A DNA stretch of 64,000 nucleotides from contig NW_017804242.1 of NCBI RefSeq assembly GCF_001625305.1, forward strand, positions 625,223 to 689,222. The letters are read 5' to 3'. Positions 46,908 to 59,032 of this stretch are shown here, in pieces (positions within the stretch are counted from its first letter, which is position 1; each line of letters begins with the position of its first letter). The notes beneath the pieces were generated by a model. That model did no database searches and was not told the origin of the DNA. It saw only the letters and a program-made list of their open reading frames with translations. Source of the DNA: Branchiostoma belcheri (lineage: Eukaryota; Chordata; Leptocardii; Amphioxiformes; Branchiostomatidae). Position numbers and translations under genes: made by a program.

Positions 46908-47359
46908 TGGAAACCAAGCGTTCACCTGGAGTGATTGGCAGAATTTGATCATAGAGTTTAGGTTTCTTGATTCAAATGTGCTATTTAACAAGAAGTCTTA
47001 ACATATTTTGCTATGTTTCCATGGGTGAGAGAAAGAGTCCCGTGTTAGTCTTATACCACTAGACACTGAGGTGGATTGAAAAAAAAGACACCCCCCCCCC
47101 AAACAAATGGCCCAAAAGGAGAATATTTGGTCATCATGGGAGTGCAGATTTGTCCAATTCAGCTTATCTTTGTTGTTTTTTTTATTGCAGTTTCAAGAAA
47201 GTATAACAGTCGTATGAATACAAATAAAGTGTACGTGGTGTACAAGACAAAAACCTAAATAGTAATCCAACATGACTAACATGACTTCTTGTATGAATGT
47301 ACTTATAGTTGAACATTTTGAGGCTACATTGTGAAAATGGGCCTCTGTAAGTTGCACAA

Positions 47360-47890
47360 AAGGTATTAATTACTCCGTGAAGGAGGTCAGGACCTCCGAG
47401 ACGGAGTGTTGTGAACGGCTGGTTTTTCGTGTTCGCAGTCAAAACAATGGGTTCTCTTTGTGTAATCGGCACGCAATTTTATACGCCGTCTGCGGGCATG
47501 CCCGTGTTGATGCACGAATGTGTATTTTTGCCGTTGCTGCTTTCACGGTCAATGTAATATTGCAGACGCACCCCTACAATTACGAGGCGAATTGGAATGG
47601 TCCAGAAAAACGCGTTGTTTGGAATAGCAGTGGGGGGGGTGGAACTTCATGCAGATACGGGGTGGTTTTGATAAGTGGTTCCAGATGTTTTTGCCCATGG
47701 TTAAGAGATGGCAAGTTTTTTGGAAGATGTTCGCAGCCAAAACGCATTATTCCGTACGTCGCATTTCTGTGTAATTTCGCATGTGGTGTTGCATTATGTC
47801 CGGGATGATGCACGTCTTTTTCTTTTTACCGTAGCTGTTTTGATATTGGAGTAAATGCATATTTTAGAAACATCCCTACTTTTACAATCC
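47360..47890. repeat. Two diverged tandem units upstream of the tectonin gene
   Basis: 47410-47580 and 47715-47890 share, in order, GTTCGCAGYCAAAAC, TGTGTAAT, a CGGGSATG / TGATGCACG block, TTTTTGCCGT/TTTTACCGTWGCTG and ACATCCCTAC/ACGCACCCCTACA. No coding assignment. 47891-48310 has no recognised feature. Confidence 0.55.
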
Positions 47891-48310
47891 TGTGGAATAG
47901 GCCGTAGGTTTAGGCAGTTGTCTGGTAGCAGAGGTTCTCCAAGCAGATATCCCGGGTATCTGACCAGCGGAAGTAACACTCGCGGTGCTAGCCGCGACTG
48001 TTGCTGGAATTTGATCTGTTCCAGTCGCGCTTAATAAGTAACAGGCACGGTAAGACGGTGTCTTCGTTAATAGTGACACGACCATGATAGTCCGATCTTT
48101 ATGTGAATGCAATGATGTGTGTAATCAAAATGAACTTCAAACTTGAAGCACAGTATCTTTACACGCCCTGGGAGCAGTAATGGATTTAGTTTTTTTATGT
48201 TTTATGCTTGTGACGCGCCCTCATTGTATTAACCGTTGCCTGATTATAATGTCTGCACAGTAGGTCTGGCGTTGACCCTTGGGATTGTTTTTGTTGAAAT
48301 ATATAAATCT

Positions 48311-51156
48311 TCACGGAGGATTGTCGCCTGTGGCTTCTTGTTTTATGTTGAAATTAAAACTATGTTTAAATAACTTACTAATAAACCAATTTTCATTGAA
48401 ATAAATCATCGGTATCCATGCAGCTTTAAGTGCAAGATTAAAGGCTTCAAGGTTTATAAGTTTAAGACCACCATATTCATATAAATTATATACAATCTTT
48501 CTTTTAACCCTCTTGGGTCCATTTGTCCAAAGAAAGTTAAAGATCTTTCTTTCATATGCTCTGAAAAATTCAATGTCTGGGGAAGGTAATGACATGAACA
48601 GGTAGGTAAACTGTGGTACAACCAAAGTATTAATTAAGGTGACTTTTCCATAAACGGACAGTACTCTTCCTTTCCATGGTTGAAGTATTTTATCAACTTT
48701 CCTGTATTTTTTGTAAAATTTTTCTACAACCAACCTTAGTATGTCTTTGGGGATATGAATCCCTAACAAGTCATTTGGTCCATCTGTCCATCTAATGGGA
48801 AAGTCACATTGCAATTTAAAGTCTGTGCCATTTAAAGGCCCAAGTGTCACCAAACTACATTTTCCAAAATTTGGGATCAACCCTGCGAGTTTAGAAAAAT
48901 TTTGTAAATCTGTACATAATGCTTCCAGGGTAGCATGGTCAGGTTGCAATGCAAAGTTGGTGTCGTCAATAAACTGGGATAGTTTACATTCTATCTCTCT
49001 TAACACTAGTCCTTTGATATTTGTATTTGTCCTTATCTTAATTGCTAAAATCTCTACTGACAATATAAATAGGTATGGTGATAACGGGCAGCCCTGCCTC
49101 ACTCCACAATGGAGTTTGAAGGGTGCAGACAAGTAGCCCTGGTTAATAATTCTACTTTTGATATCTGTATACAATACAGTAATCCAATGTAATAACGACT
49201 GTCCAAATCCAAAAGCCTTTAAAGTTTCTAGTACAAAGTCAATTCTAATCTTATCAAAGGCCTTTTCAAAGTCTGTAATAAACAACAATCCACTTACATT
49301 TTCTTCATCACAACACTCAATTATCTGTAGTATTTTCCTAGCTAATATTGTCACCAATTGATGGCCCAGGTAGGAATTATCCTGTTTGGTCCATATGTAT
49401 CACATCAGAGATAACTTTTTTCAAACAAAGTGAAATGCATTTGGCAAGTATTCTATTATCACAGGTTAACAAGGTGAGAGATCTCCTGGAGTTACCCAGA
49501 CTGGTGGGGTCTTTATAATTTCCTTCAGCGTCATGTTTTAACAGTAATGTGATTATCCCCTCCGTCTGAGTTTCTGAGAGCTGATCCTTTTCATATACAG
49601 CATTGAAACAGTCCAACATGGCCTGTTTAAGAAGATCAAAAAATCCTTTGTATACTTCTATTGTGATGCCATCCAAACCGGGAGTCTTTCCAGGTTTGAA
49701 TGTCAGGATGGCCTCCCACAATTCGTTTCCATCTACATGTATTTTACCTTCACAGTTATGGGACTGTTCCAATGTAAGGGTCGGCATGTTCTCCTTTACA
49801 AAGAAAGACTGGTAGATATCCTCTGTCTTCAGAGGTAATGGTTCTACTTCAAATGAATACAAAGATGAGTAATAATTGACCTCTTCATTTAAAACGTCCA
49901 TAGAATTAGTTGTATACTCCATTTTGTATCACTCACTCACTGTCCGGTTTATCGTCTGTTGTTCCCCGTCTTCTGAGGGTTAGACGTGCTTGCACAGTTT
50001 GGAAACATTTTTCTTTGATTTGTTGCGTTGTAGCAGATTCAAAAAATATTTTGTGGCTTTTTCTCCCAATCCCATCCATCTTGCTGTAACATCAGTTTTA
50101 ACCGTCTTTCCTCGTAAAGACTCTCAATATCCTTCTCCTTCTGTTTCAATTCTTCCAGCATTGAAAAGGAATGTGATTTTTGATTATCAACTTCGTTATG
50201 TAAATCTCTCAATTCCCCAAGTAGTTTTCTTTCTTTCAAGAGAATTTGTTTTTTTTCCAAGATGCAAATTTGATACAATGGCCCCTAAATGAGCACTTAA
50301 ATGCATCCCAGACAATTCTTGGTTCAGCAGAAGTTTCATTAAACAGAAAAAATCCTCTAATAAGTTCTTTTGTTTCTTTTAGAAAGGTTTTATCATTTAA
50401 GAGGGTAGAGTCAAACTTCCAATATCCTGGTCCCTGTGGGGTATCATCTGTTACAACATCTAAATTAATTAAGCGGTGGTCGGATTTAAAGGGTTCTCCA
50501 ATCAAGGAATTTAGCACCTTGGCTACTAAGGCAAATGAAATCAAAAAATAATCTAAGCGACTGGCTTGCCTTTTCCTCCGCCACGTGTATCGTTTCATTT
50601 CTGGGTTATTTAACCGCCATATATCTACTAAGTCAAGTGTGTCAGAAAGTTCCAGAATTGCCCGGCTGGCATGCGGGTGATAGTTGACTGAGTACTAGTG
50701 TTCGCCTACTCTATCATTATTTACATCAAGTACAGTATTAAAATCACCTGTCAATATTACATTATCATTACAGTTTACCATTTTCAAAATAATTCTTTGT
50801 AAGTTTTCAAAAAAGGCTTCATCACCTTTGTTTGACGCATAGATATTAACAACACAGATGCAAAGTTTAGCAACAGTCAAATCTAGTAAAATAAATCTCC
50901 CTTCATCATCTTTTTTAACTGTCCATTCTTTTTCTCCATCCATACTGGAGTGTGTTTCTTGTAAACATAAAACTTTGTAAGGTTTGTCTCTCAAGAACGT
51001 AAAGGTTTCCCGTCTCTTTTCTTTATTTCTCAAGTCATTACAATTAAAACTGGCTATAGAAAGATTACTTTGGAGCGCCAGGGGAAAGGAGTGGGGGTGG
51101 TTATCGATCGGAATGATGACGGGAATGGGTCGGTATTTTGATATGCTAATCAGCAA
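48311..51156 (-). pseudogene. Dead L1/Tx1-like LINE ORF2 (endonuclease + reverse transcriptase)
   Basis: Reading leftward: the AP-endonuclease part (IASFNCNDLRNKEKRR, VLCLQETHS, ILTGDFNTV, SRLDYFLIS, KSDHRLI) is at 51156-50300. A linker with Lys/Glu-rich coils follows. The reverse transcriptase comes next (FKPGKTPGLDGITIEVYK, TDFEKAFDKI, GVRQGCPLSPYLFIL, FIDDTNF, LLGIHIP), ending with a connection region (FLWTNGPKRVKRKIV). The catalytic motif is FIDD where FADD is usual. Breaks: a TAG at 50695, a frameshift in the A/T run near 50250, a frameshift near 50050, and stops near 49380. The element ends abruptly at 48311, before the expected C-terminus. Orientation and family fit the ORF1 pieces at 53037-53215 and 60148-60546. 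Confidence 0.92.
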
Positions 51157-52182
51157 AACAGGTGAACCTCTTGAGTGACAACCGTGGGTTAGGAACAGCA
51201 GGTGGATGGGGTTTCAGACATATTTGTACGTTTGTAGACAGAGTAACAGTCACAGGGAAAAACAAGACAAAAATAACAAACATAAAGTTAAACATAACAA
51301 GGCTGAGGCAATAAAAATCATTGCCAAGGCGACGACTGAAAGATATATATTATTTCATGTGGTGGAGCTAGCAATCTACATTTCAGAAAAACAGACTTCC
51401 CTATCTTATAAAGACATGCATGTAGTGAAATTTACAGGATGGGTGGAGGAGGTATGGGGCAATATACCAAATACACGCATAGAAGGAATCTGCCGTTCTT
51501 CCCCAGCAATATAAATTTTATGATGACATACTTACTTACTTTACTTTGGTAAGTGGGACTTTTGTCGAGTTCCCACTCAAACCAAACTTAAAACCATCCT
51601 CCACTTCACTCTATCCTCAACCAGAGACTGGATTTTACGTCTGGTCTGAAGTTGTTACTCCTAAGACTTTTTTTGACCTTTTGTGGGTTCCAAAAAGACG
51701 GATAATTTCCTTTGTCTTTGGCCAAAGACAGCTGTGCTCTCTGATCATGGTGTGGGGAGAAGACAAATGACCAGTAATTAATCATGCCAGGCAGCTGGAT
51801 GGGTGGCACGTGGGAACCCGGTGTAAGTTACCTGCTTGATCCAAAAACCACTTGGCCGAAGGTTACCTCAAAACCAATTGCCTAGGGAATGCATTCGTGC
51901 AATTTTTGAAATTCTTTCAAAGCGATCGTAGTACTTGCACAAATGCCTCCGCCCCAAAGGCGTCGCCAAAAATAGACGTAACTACGCGAACAAGCATTGC
52001 TATTAGAAAACAGCAACTCTGGCGAGATTGTGAGGCTCCTATTTTATATTAATAGACATCTTTTTTTTTTTTTTTTTAAGTTAGAGCCCATACAATTTTC
52101 ACTCACTTCCACTCAAGAGAAAGAGACAAAACCTAGGTCATTTTGGCCACCTCTAGTTTTACTCTAAAACTCAAAAACTCAC
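51157..52182. other. No gene recognised
   Basis: AT-rich sequence with short frames. 52062-52077 is a T run. A moderately repeated-looking block (TGGATGGGTGGCACGTGGGA near 51798) could not be assigned. Confidence 0.35.
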
Positions 52183-52291
52183 TGGTTTTCCTTGGCCCGC
52201 CGGACTCGCCACAGTCGCGATACTTTTGACCTTTCCCATACGCCTCTCTAGCTTTGTCCCTCCATTTCCGTTTCTCCTTTAAGTCTGCCAT
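52183..52291 (-). CDS. Possible 5' exon of unknown protein (36 codons)
   Basis: ATG at 52291-52289 opens MADLKEKRKWRDKAREAYGK and continues to a GT donor (ACCA|gtgagt) at 52182. It is basic and helical-looking. No acceptor or downstream exon was identified. It could be a chance frame or a relic of the surrounding LINE. Confidence 0.2.
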
Positions 52292-52378
52292 GGTCACGGA
52301 TCGTCCGTGAAGTAGTAGCCTTCATTCTTGAGCTTGACCCGCGCGACCTTCATAATGCTGACCTTGTCCTGGTAACGG

Positions 52379-52789
52379 GGGGTGCCCTAATTCCGACCTA
52401 CCCCTAATTCCGTACTAGTTCGAAAAATTCTTGTCGCGGCGTTATGCATGGGAGCACGTGCCTATAAATAACCACAAGAATGGACAAAGTTTCTGTGTTG
52501 ACATCGGTAATCTCACAAAGTTTGTTCCAGTTCGCACGCTCCGACAACAGACGAGTGAAAAATCTGTATAAATTCGACGCTTGTTCGGGGGTTGACGAGC
52601 GTGTCAAAAAACGCAGCTTTGATTTTGAAACAGCCGCTTTGGAGCAAGTAGTGTAATGGTACAAAGAATACTTGTTTGGGACAGAAAAATAGTTGTAGAT
52701 TGTTTTAGTCATAATTTATATATTTTAAATACTAAACTGTCTCCTCAGATTGACCTTTGTTAAACACTAGGTCGGAATTAGGGCACCCC
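52379..52789. mobile_element. Non-autonomous TIR element, GGGGTGCCCTAATTCC ends
   Basis: The left end GGGGTGCCCTAATTCCGACC is exactly inverted at the right end (52770-52789). Length 411 bp. A related end (AGGTCGGAATTAGGACCCC) lies 220 bp further on at 53006-53024, so two elements or a larger composite are present. No target duplication could be defined. Confidence 0.75.
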
Positions 52790-53036
52790 TTTTGCGATAG
52801 AACGTTCCACCGGCAGAATGACGAAAAACCTGCCGTAAGTTTCGCGAACCATTACGCATGGGTGCAAGGCGCTACACTGAAGTAAAATACACAACTGTTT
52901 AGCTTTAATCTTTGTTATCTGTATCTGTAAATATTAAAGCTCGTGTTGCGCGAGTTTTGGGTCAGACAAACCATTACCAAAGGTATGTGCGTTTGCATGG
53001 AACATAGGTCGGAATTAGGACCCCTCCCGTTAACTG

Positions 53037-53215
53037 TTCAACTTAAACAGGAATTTGTGTTGTGGTGTTCCCACGCCGTCACTCGTGCTCCTCGGCCCGT
53101 CAGGGTGTGCGCGTTCGACTCTAACCTCATGAAGTCCGAACTTATCGTATAAATCCTTCCAACGGAAGCTAGACAGTTTTCCCCTTTTACTACTTTCCGT
53201 CCAATGATTCTTATA
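53037..53215 (-). pseudogene. LINE ORF1, distal part (RRM)
   Basis: Leftward reading gives IRIIG, then after a frameshift ERAHPDGPRS ... LFKLNS. These are the start and middle of the L1-type ORF1p RNA-recognition domain (NIRI-x-G ... IERAHR). The 5' half of the same domain is 6.9 kb away at 60148, across the long-armed element. Confidence 0.8.
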
Positions 53216-53217
53216 TA

Positions 53218-54340
53218 GTCCATGGGCCAGGTCCCCAAAAATGACAATTTGTTACCAAACAGAGGGACAAAGGATGACTTAGTTTTTTAGAAAGGTTGGG
53301 TCCTCTAGTTAATCATTATGCATGATAACCTTTGCAGAGTGGCAGCTTTGACCTTGTTATCTGACCTTGAACTTTGACCCTGCACGAACCATGTCTTTTT
53401 CTACTTTAATGCAAAGGGAGTGGCAAATAATCAAATATGGATGTTTTTGAGATTGAAACTTAGTGGACTAATAAATCAGAAACCAAGGATTACAAAAATG
53501 TCAATTTTGCTCCGATATGTCATTTCTAAGAGAAGTTATGAGCTTTTGAAATTCGATTTTTCGGTAAAAATTCGTAAAAAAATGGAATGTTTAGTTTTCA
53601 AAACCTGTCAAATATACAGATTGCATTTTTGAGCCTGGTTTATGAATTCATCTGATTTGTTACACTTTTCCCTACATTTTAAGCTTTAAATCGTAAAAAT
53701 CCATCAATCCAATCTGGAGATATGAGTATCTAAAAGTTCTATTCCCACAGGCCTTCTGTGGGGAAACCGTTGCTAGGGCCGTTGCTAAGGAGGCACTGGG
53801 CTGCTTTCCCAGTAAAATGTAGTGCATACCATATGTAAAATGTGAAGAAAATTTTTATCGGTGGAAAATTGTCCATTTTCAGGGCCTCAGAAATTCATAT
53901 CATGTTTCCATGGTAACCGTTGCTAAGGAAAATACATCTCCCTAGCAACGCAGAGGACAATACTTTTATACGGTTTCATAAATAGCAATAGAGGGATACC
54001 TGTGGGGGAATGTTTGTGTCCTGACGATTTTGAGTGAAGTATCTGTGTGTAGATATGAGGGCAGCTCAATTTGATTGCAATATTTTCGAGTTATTTGGGT
54101 GTTTTTAGCTAAAAATGTAGATTTCTGACACCTGTGCCATGATAAATGAAGCACTTTTGCTGAAATTCGGTACAAACATGTAAGTTAACAACTGCCACGA
54201 ATCTCTGCCTATTAAATGCTGATGACTTCATTCTTCTGAATAAAAAAAAATGATATTTTGTGTTTTTTTCTATCCAAAAATGTACATTTTGGTTCATGTG
54301 ATAATGTCTAAAGAAACAATGCTGAAATTTATTATGAGCA
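53218..54340 (+). repeat. Left long inverted-repeat arm
   Basis: Pairs with 59033-60142. It contains short internal hairpins such as CCCACAGGCCTTCTGTGGG at about 53745-53763. Open frames seen here recur identically on the other strand in the right arm, so they are not independent evidence of coding. Confidence 0.92.
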
Positions 54341-54528
54341 TTTGACAAAGTACGCCACACTGTTATATACAACAATATAAAGAAACGTTGCAGATGTAAC
54401 TTACTTCAAGACTTAGCCACAAAACAAGCCATACTTTGACGCTAATCAGTTTAAATCATCATCAAAACCTGGCAAATGTTAATGGTAAACAATAAGTGAA
54501 TACTTGTAGGACTTATTAGTTATTTCTT

Positions 54529-54735
54529 CTTCCAAGTGAATCACTTGTACGGTTCATCGCTGAGGAATGGAAGAAAGGCAAGTACAAGTACAAAAGAAAA
54601 CTACACAGCAAGGTGCTTTTCGTTGCATGTGAGGAAGAGTGTCACAAGATTACATCAGAGAATATTGACATCGTCCCAGAGTTCAACTCAGGAAGAAGCT
54701 GACACTTGAATAATCTTTCATGCCACCTATATGCA
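54529..54735 (+). pseudogene. Mobile-element protein fragment with EEADTR motif
   Basis: Plus-strand reading ESLVRFIAEEWKKGKY ... KVLFVACEEECHKIT. A 1-base frameshift and a CGA-to-TGA change follow in the conserved EEADT(R)IIFHA motif at about 54692-54724. The motif belongs to a widespread invertebrate mobile-element-associated protein whose superfamily I do not assign. Confidence 0.6.
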
Positions 54736-55060
54736 GCCAGGATTGATGTCACTTGTTCCCGGCCAGGAAGAGTACATATGGCAAGTGAAACGCTGGAGTT
54801 TCCGGAAAAGGTCACCTGACAGCTCCCATTCCGTCGCTAGGAGTTTGAACATGTCTCGGAAGTCTTTGTTTTCTTTAACAAGTCGAAGAGCTGGCACATG
54901 TTCCCCCATGTAATACATCACGAATTTAGCGGGGCGCGCATCCAGGCAAGCGAAGTTGTCCGCGCTCACTTCCCGATCGTATGCCCCACGCCTCTCCGGT
55001 ACCAGTGCGCCCACTTCGGCGTCAAATGTGATTTCAACTACAGCAAAAAAAAAGAAGTAA
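54727..55060 (-). pseudogene. Inverted downstream fragment of the same kind of protein
   Basis: The minus frame gives ALRLVKENKDFRDMFKLLATE and WELSGDLFRKLQRFTCHMYS. This resembles the W-E-x-x-x-D-L-F-x-x-L-x-x-FTC-x-MY region that lies C-terminal to the EEADTR part in this protein family. The piece is in the opposite orientation to the fragment beside it, so the gene was broken by an inversion near 54725-54735. Confidence 0.5.
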
Positions 55061-55559
55061 TTTCTCAGACAAGCATCCGTCACCCAAATCACGAAATCGC
55101 CAGGACACGTAACCAAAGTCTGGAGACCCTGCGAGCTCACAACACACATTTGTTACGTCACAGACCAGATGAACAGAATAAAGGTGTGTACTTCGTATAC
55201 CCGGGTAAAATGTGTGACATCACAGATCAAATGATCACAACAAAAGCGTGAATTCTGCATTACGTATAGGTCAATACAAGACATCGTCAGAGAATCTGCC
55301 GGGTACCTGCCGGATGCCTGCCGGAGACCGACCAAAGAGGGTGACAAAATTTTTAACAAAATGCTACTGATTAGTCATTCTGACTGAAGGAAACTTTTAA
55401 TTGTGACCACGACAGCCAATGCCCGCCCGACTCCTGAGCCCGACCGGGACCGGCCGGGGCTACATCCCCGACGGGCACCGGCGGGCAGGTCAGTGCTCAT
55501 CCACGGGCCAACGTGGCTGAGTGGTGGTTCACGCAGGCCGAGTCGACACGGAGAGTTTT

Positions 55560-56010
55560 TCTAACTACATGTAGTTTGCTGTAGTTTTGTAGTAGGCATT
55601 ATACGCCTTGACTAATGGCGAGGCTAGCGTGGGTGGGACAGTCTTTTTAGACCGTTTGACTTCGCTTTTGTACCGATGGGCACTTAGAGTCAACTGTCTT
55701 GAGGGTGTGTACTTTATGAGAAAGGCTTTCTAACTACGCGTAGTTGCTGTAGTTGTGTACTCTCCAAGCAGAGGTTTGTCGTATTCGCCTCGCCTTGCAG
55801 ACGCTAGCGGGTCGGGCCGTCTCTTTTAAGGGGTCCACCGCCTTGATAAACGATATTTACAAGAAAGGCACTCTCTCTAACTACCCGTAGTTGCTGTAGT
55901 TGTGTAGTTGTGATATTTCGTCTTGCTTCGGAGCGGCTAGCGGGTGGGATTGCTTTTTCTACGGTCGGACATCGCGTATGTGCCGATAGAGTCTACCCCT
56001 GTTGACAGGG
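55560..56010 (+). repeat. Satellite array, left (forward)
   Basis: About three units of 110-180 bp built on the palindrome CTAACTACGCGTAGTTG, then CTGTAGTTGTGTA, GCCTCGCC, GCTAGCGGGTGGGA and TTTTTAGACCGT. A CTCCAAGCAGAGGTTT terminus interrupts it at 55762. Confidence 0.75.
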
Positions 56011-56197
56011 CAGTGTCTATTTACGGACCTACGTCGCCGAATACCATTGCAAGCACACATTTAGAAAACGACAACTTTGCCGTTCCCTCCACACATCTGG
56101 CTAAAGGTATACATATACCGTATTAAACAGGCACCTTCCGGGTTATAATGTGCTCGGTCACACGCTGACTTGTGTTATCTGCCGGCTATTAATCCAA

Positions 56198-56227
56198 CAT
56201 GCCCCAATCCCGCGTGATTGGGGCATG
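56198..56227. other. Perfect 12-bp hairpin
   Basis: CATGCCCCAATC (56198-56209) and GATTGGGGCATG (56216-56227) are separated by six bases. Role unknown; probably part of a foldback repeat. Confidence 0.7.
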
Positions 56228-56273
56228 ACACGCATGTTGTTTAGTCGGCTGGTGTTCGGGAGCAGTCTGACTA

Positions 56274-56876
56274 TAGTCTCCAAGTAGAGGTTTGGGGTTA
56301 TTTTTGGTGTGTTTTCAACTTTTTTATCGGGGTTTCTAGTTTGCACTGAATTTTTTTTTATATAATGTGCTGTAATGAGCAATACCCACTGATTGTACAG
56401 TGGCTCAATCAGTGGGCAATCAGTGGCTCACAGCTGCCAAGTTCTCAATTGCAATGAAGGAGGTGTCGATGGACTCTGACTTTGAAAGACTGCAGTCCGT
56501 TGTTGATGTTACCCACAATGGTGTCTGGGAGTTGGTTCCAGATCTGAACTCCAGTGTGGATGAAGGTCCGGCCGGTGGAGCTGGTTTTAGATACCGGTTG
56601 TGCAAGTGCGTGGGTTGGCATAGCAAGACTAGTTCTGGTTGTTCGTCTGAGGGTGTACGGCTTGGGTAGCATTGTCTTCAGGCCTGCTGAGCATGTGTCT
56701 GTGTGCATTTTGTACAAGAGTGCCGCAGCAGCCACTTGGCGACGGTGCTGAAGAGATGGGATGTTCAGTGTCAACCTAGCTTCTTGTTCGTTTGTTCCTA
56801 TGATTTTAAGTGCCCTCCTTTGAACAAATACGCCAAATTACTTTAACCCCAAACCTCTGCTTAAGCTTGAAGAGTA
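56274..56876. mobile_element. Mutator-like candidate, CTCCAAGTAGAGGTT family, 603 bp
   Basis: Left end TAGTCTCCAAGTAGAGGTTT and the matching inverted right end (AAACCTCTGCTTAAGCTTGA...GTA). 9-bp flanking repeats GTCTGACTA (56265-56273) and GTCTGACCA (56877-56885) differ at one base. The 9-bp size agrees with the related element at 8001-8180. It carries a LINE fragment inside. Confidence 0.8.
56445..56774 (-). pseudogene. LINE reverse transcriptase C-terminal fragment
   Basis: The minus frame contains LPSLQHRRQVAAAALLYKM-type sequence followed by FIHTGVQIWNQLPDTIV and FKVRVHRHLLHC. This is the C-terminal region of CR1/jockey-like reverse transcriptases, after the catalytic domain. It is carried inside the 56274-56876 element. 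Confidence 0.75.
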
Positions 56877-57069
56877 GTCTGACCAGATCAATTGATTTTC
56901 CAACCGAGGACGTTATGTCTGATCAAATCGCTTTAGGGTTGCCGGCCGTCCAACATCCAGTCGGCCCCCGAAGTGGTGTGGTCATATCAAAGATGTGTGG
57001 GGAGGGGCCACGTTCATGATTCAAAATCTGTTGCGAATTAATTCGCATTGAAAAAAAAATATATCGAAT

Positions 57070-57071
<2 letters not shown>

Positions 57072-57100
<29 letters not shown>

Positions 57101-57552
57101 GCCACACCGATTTAATTTTATGGATGACATCCGCGCGCGCATTGATTTTCGCCCGATCTCAAAAAAAAAAAAAAAAGATCACGTATTCCGAGGCTCTGGC
57201 CTGGCTTTAGGCCTGGGTAGTGCATGGTGGTGATAACTCTGGTTGACGGCAGCCAGGCTACCGAAGCTCCAAGACTCAAGAACTCAGTACATACGTACAG
57301 CAGTGTCGATTCATATATTCCGCAAAAATCCAGCATGTGTCGGCCTGTCGTATACGTCGCTATGTAATGCGCCAAATTCACAATACCAGGTTTGTATTCC
57401 TGTGGTTTTGTAGCATTTTTATTTTTGGCCGGATTTTTATTTTTTTCGCCCGCGCGCACTAGTTTGGGGGTCTTCACAGGATGTCATCCATAAAATTAAA
57501 TCGGTGTGGCCATAGATAGATCTGTAGAGGTTTGGGGATAGAGAGGATAGAG

Positions 57553-57590
<38 letters not shown>

Positions 57591-57622
57591 AAGATAGATA
57601 GATACATAAATAGATAGATGTA
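57072..57622. repeat. (GATA)n microsatellites on both sides of a MITE
   Basis: GATA tracts at 57072-57100 and 57553-57622, with short pieces between. The IYLSIYLS-type frames are microsatellite translations. Confidence 0.9.
57100..57511. mobile_element. MITE with GGCCACACCGATTTAATTTT termini
   Basis: 412 bp. The inverted termini are identical over 33 bp (57100-57132 and 57479-57511), GGCCACACCGATTTAATTTT plus ATGGATGACATCC. It is inserted in a GATA tract, so the target duplication cannot be read. Arms continue loosely with CGCGCGC. The same terminus occurs at 46704. Confidence 0.88.
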
Positions 57623-58059
57623 CAAGTGGTACATGCATGGAGAAAAACAACATGGTACAAGTAATAAACATTGGGAAGCCAGCTTTTAGTGAGCAAATTA
57701 TAACCACCAGACCAGCTGCCGCGGCGTTGTGTAAGTTACTAAAAGCAAGCGAGGACATAACATTGCTAATAGTTTGCTACAGGAATACAATTGTTTCAGA
57801 CGTTATATTAGTAATATGGATGTCGGTCGGACAAGTTCTTTTAGCAGTGCGTGACGAGCTAAAGATTGTAAATTATGACTCAAAATCAACTAACGCGTTG
57901 TATCCATATGCATGTATCACATTCTGGGAAGCAGGTACATTTTGTAACTGGTTAATGTCGACCTGAATACATTTTCAAGTTTCAAGTCTCAAGGTTCGCC
58001 TCTTTAACTTAAGATGACAGCCATAAGACCACTAGGTTTGAACCAGGAGACTATAAAGT

Positions 58060-58810
58060 TTCATCAAGGCGCGCGGTGGACTCTACGTGTCTATTGGCAC
58101 AGAAGTGAACTCAGGCTGTGAAAAGAGACGGTCCCACCCTCTAGCCTCGCCAAGGCAAAAGACGATATCACCAGCTAGCCTCGCCAACGCAAGGCGTGAT
58201 ACGCCAACTACACAACTACGCGTAGTAAGAAAGCCTTTCCTATAATATTACCTTTCCTCAAGGCTGTTGGCTCCGAGTGCCTATCGACAGGAAAGCGGTC
58301 AAACCGTGAAAAAAGACGGTCCCACCCGCTAACCTCGCCAACTACAGAACTACAGCAACTACGCGTAGTTAGGACTCTAGGTGCCTATCGGCACAACAGT
58401 TAACTCAGGCCGTGAAAAGAGACGGTCCCACCCGCTAGCCTGCCGTGAAAAGAGACGGTCCCGCCCACTCAGGCCGTGAAGAGAGACGGTCCTACCCGCT
58501 AGCCTTGTTAAGTTAAGGCGTAATACGCCAACTACATAACTACAGCAACTACGCGTAGTTTAGACTGTCTTTCTTATAATATACCTTTCCTCAAGCGGTG
58601 GACTCAGACCGTCTAAAAAGACGATATCACCCGCTAGCCTCGCCAAATCAAGGCGTATAATGCCAACTACACAACTACATCAACTTCACGTACTTAGGAA
58701 GCCTTTATAATATAGTTTTCCTCAAGGTGGTCGATTCTAAGTGTCTATCGGCAAAGACGTGAAGTCAGGCCGTGAAAGACGGTCCCGCCGGCGTAAAACC
58801 CTAACTACAC
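58060..58810 (-). repeat. Satellite array, right (reverse)
   Basis: About five reverse-oriented units of the array at 55560-56010: CAACTACGCGTAGTTAG, GTGAAAAGAGACGGTCCCAC, CCGCTAGCCTCGCCAA and CTTTCCTCAAGG. Together with the left array it makes the composite element symmetric at a second level. Confidence 0.8.
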
Positions 58811-59032
58811 AACTACAGCATCGCGTAAATGTTAACATAAGCTTTTCTTTCTTACTATATTTCCCGCCATTTCCCCTTATCTATGATGTCATTTTACGTC
58901 ATTTAGACGTTGTTCGCGGTTGCTTAAGACAAAAAAAATCCAAGAAGATATCAATATTCAATCGGACACTCCATCTGTAAACGTTTTGCCCACAAGTATC
59001 CCTCTATTTCCATTTATGAAACCGTATAAAAG

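Noticed and set aside
57118..57477. 119-residue minus frame inside the 57-kb MITE
   Set aside because: Lies within a non-autonomous element, has low-complexity K/N composition and no recognised domain.
57437..57758. Frames reading IYLSIYLS
   Set aside because: Translation of the GATA microsatellite.
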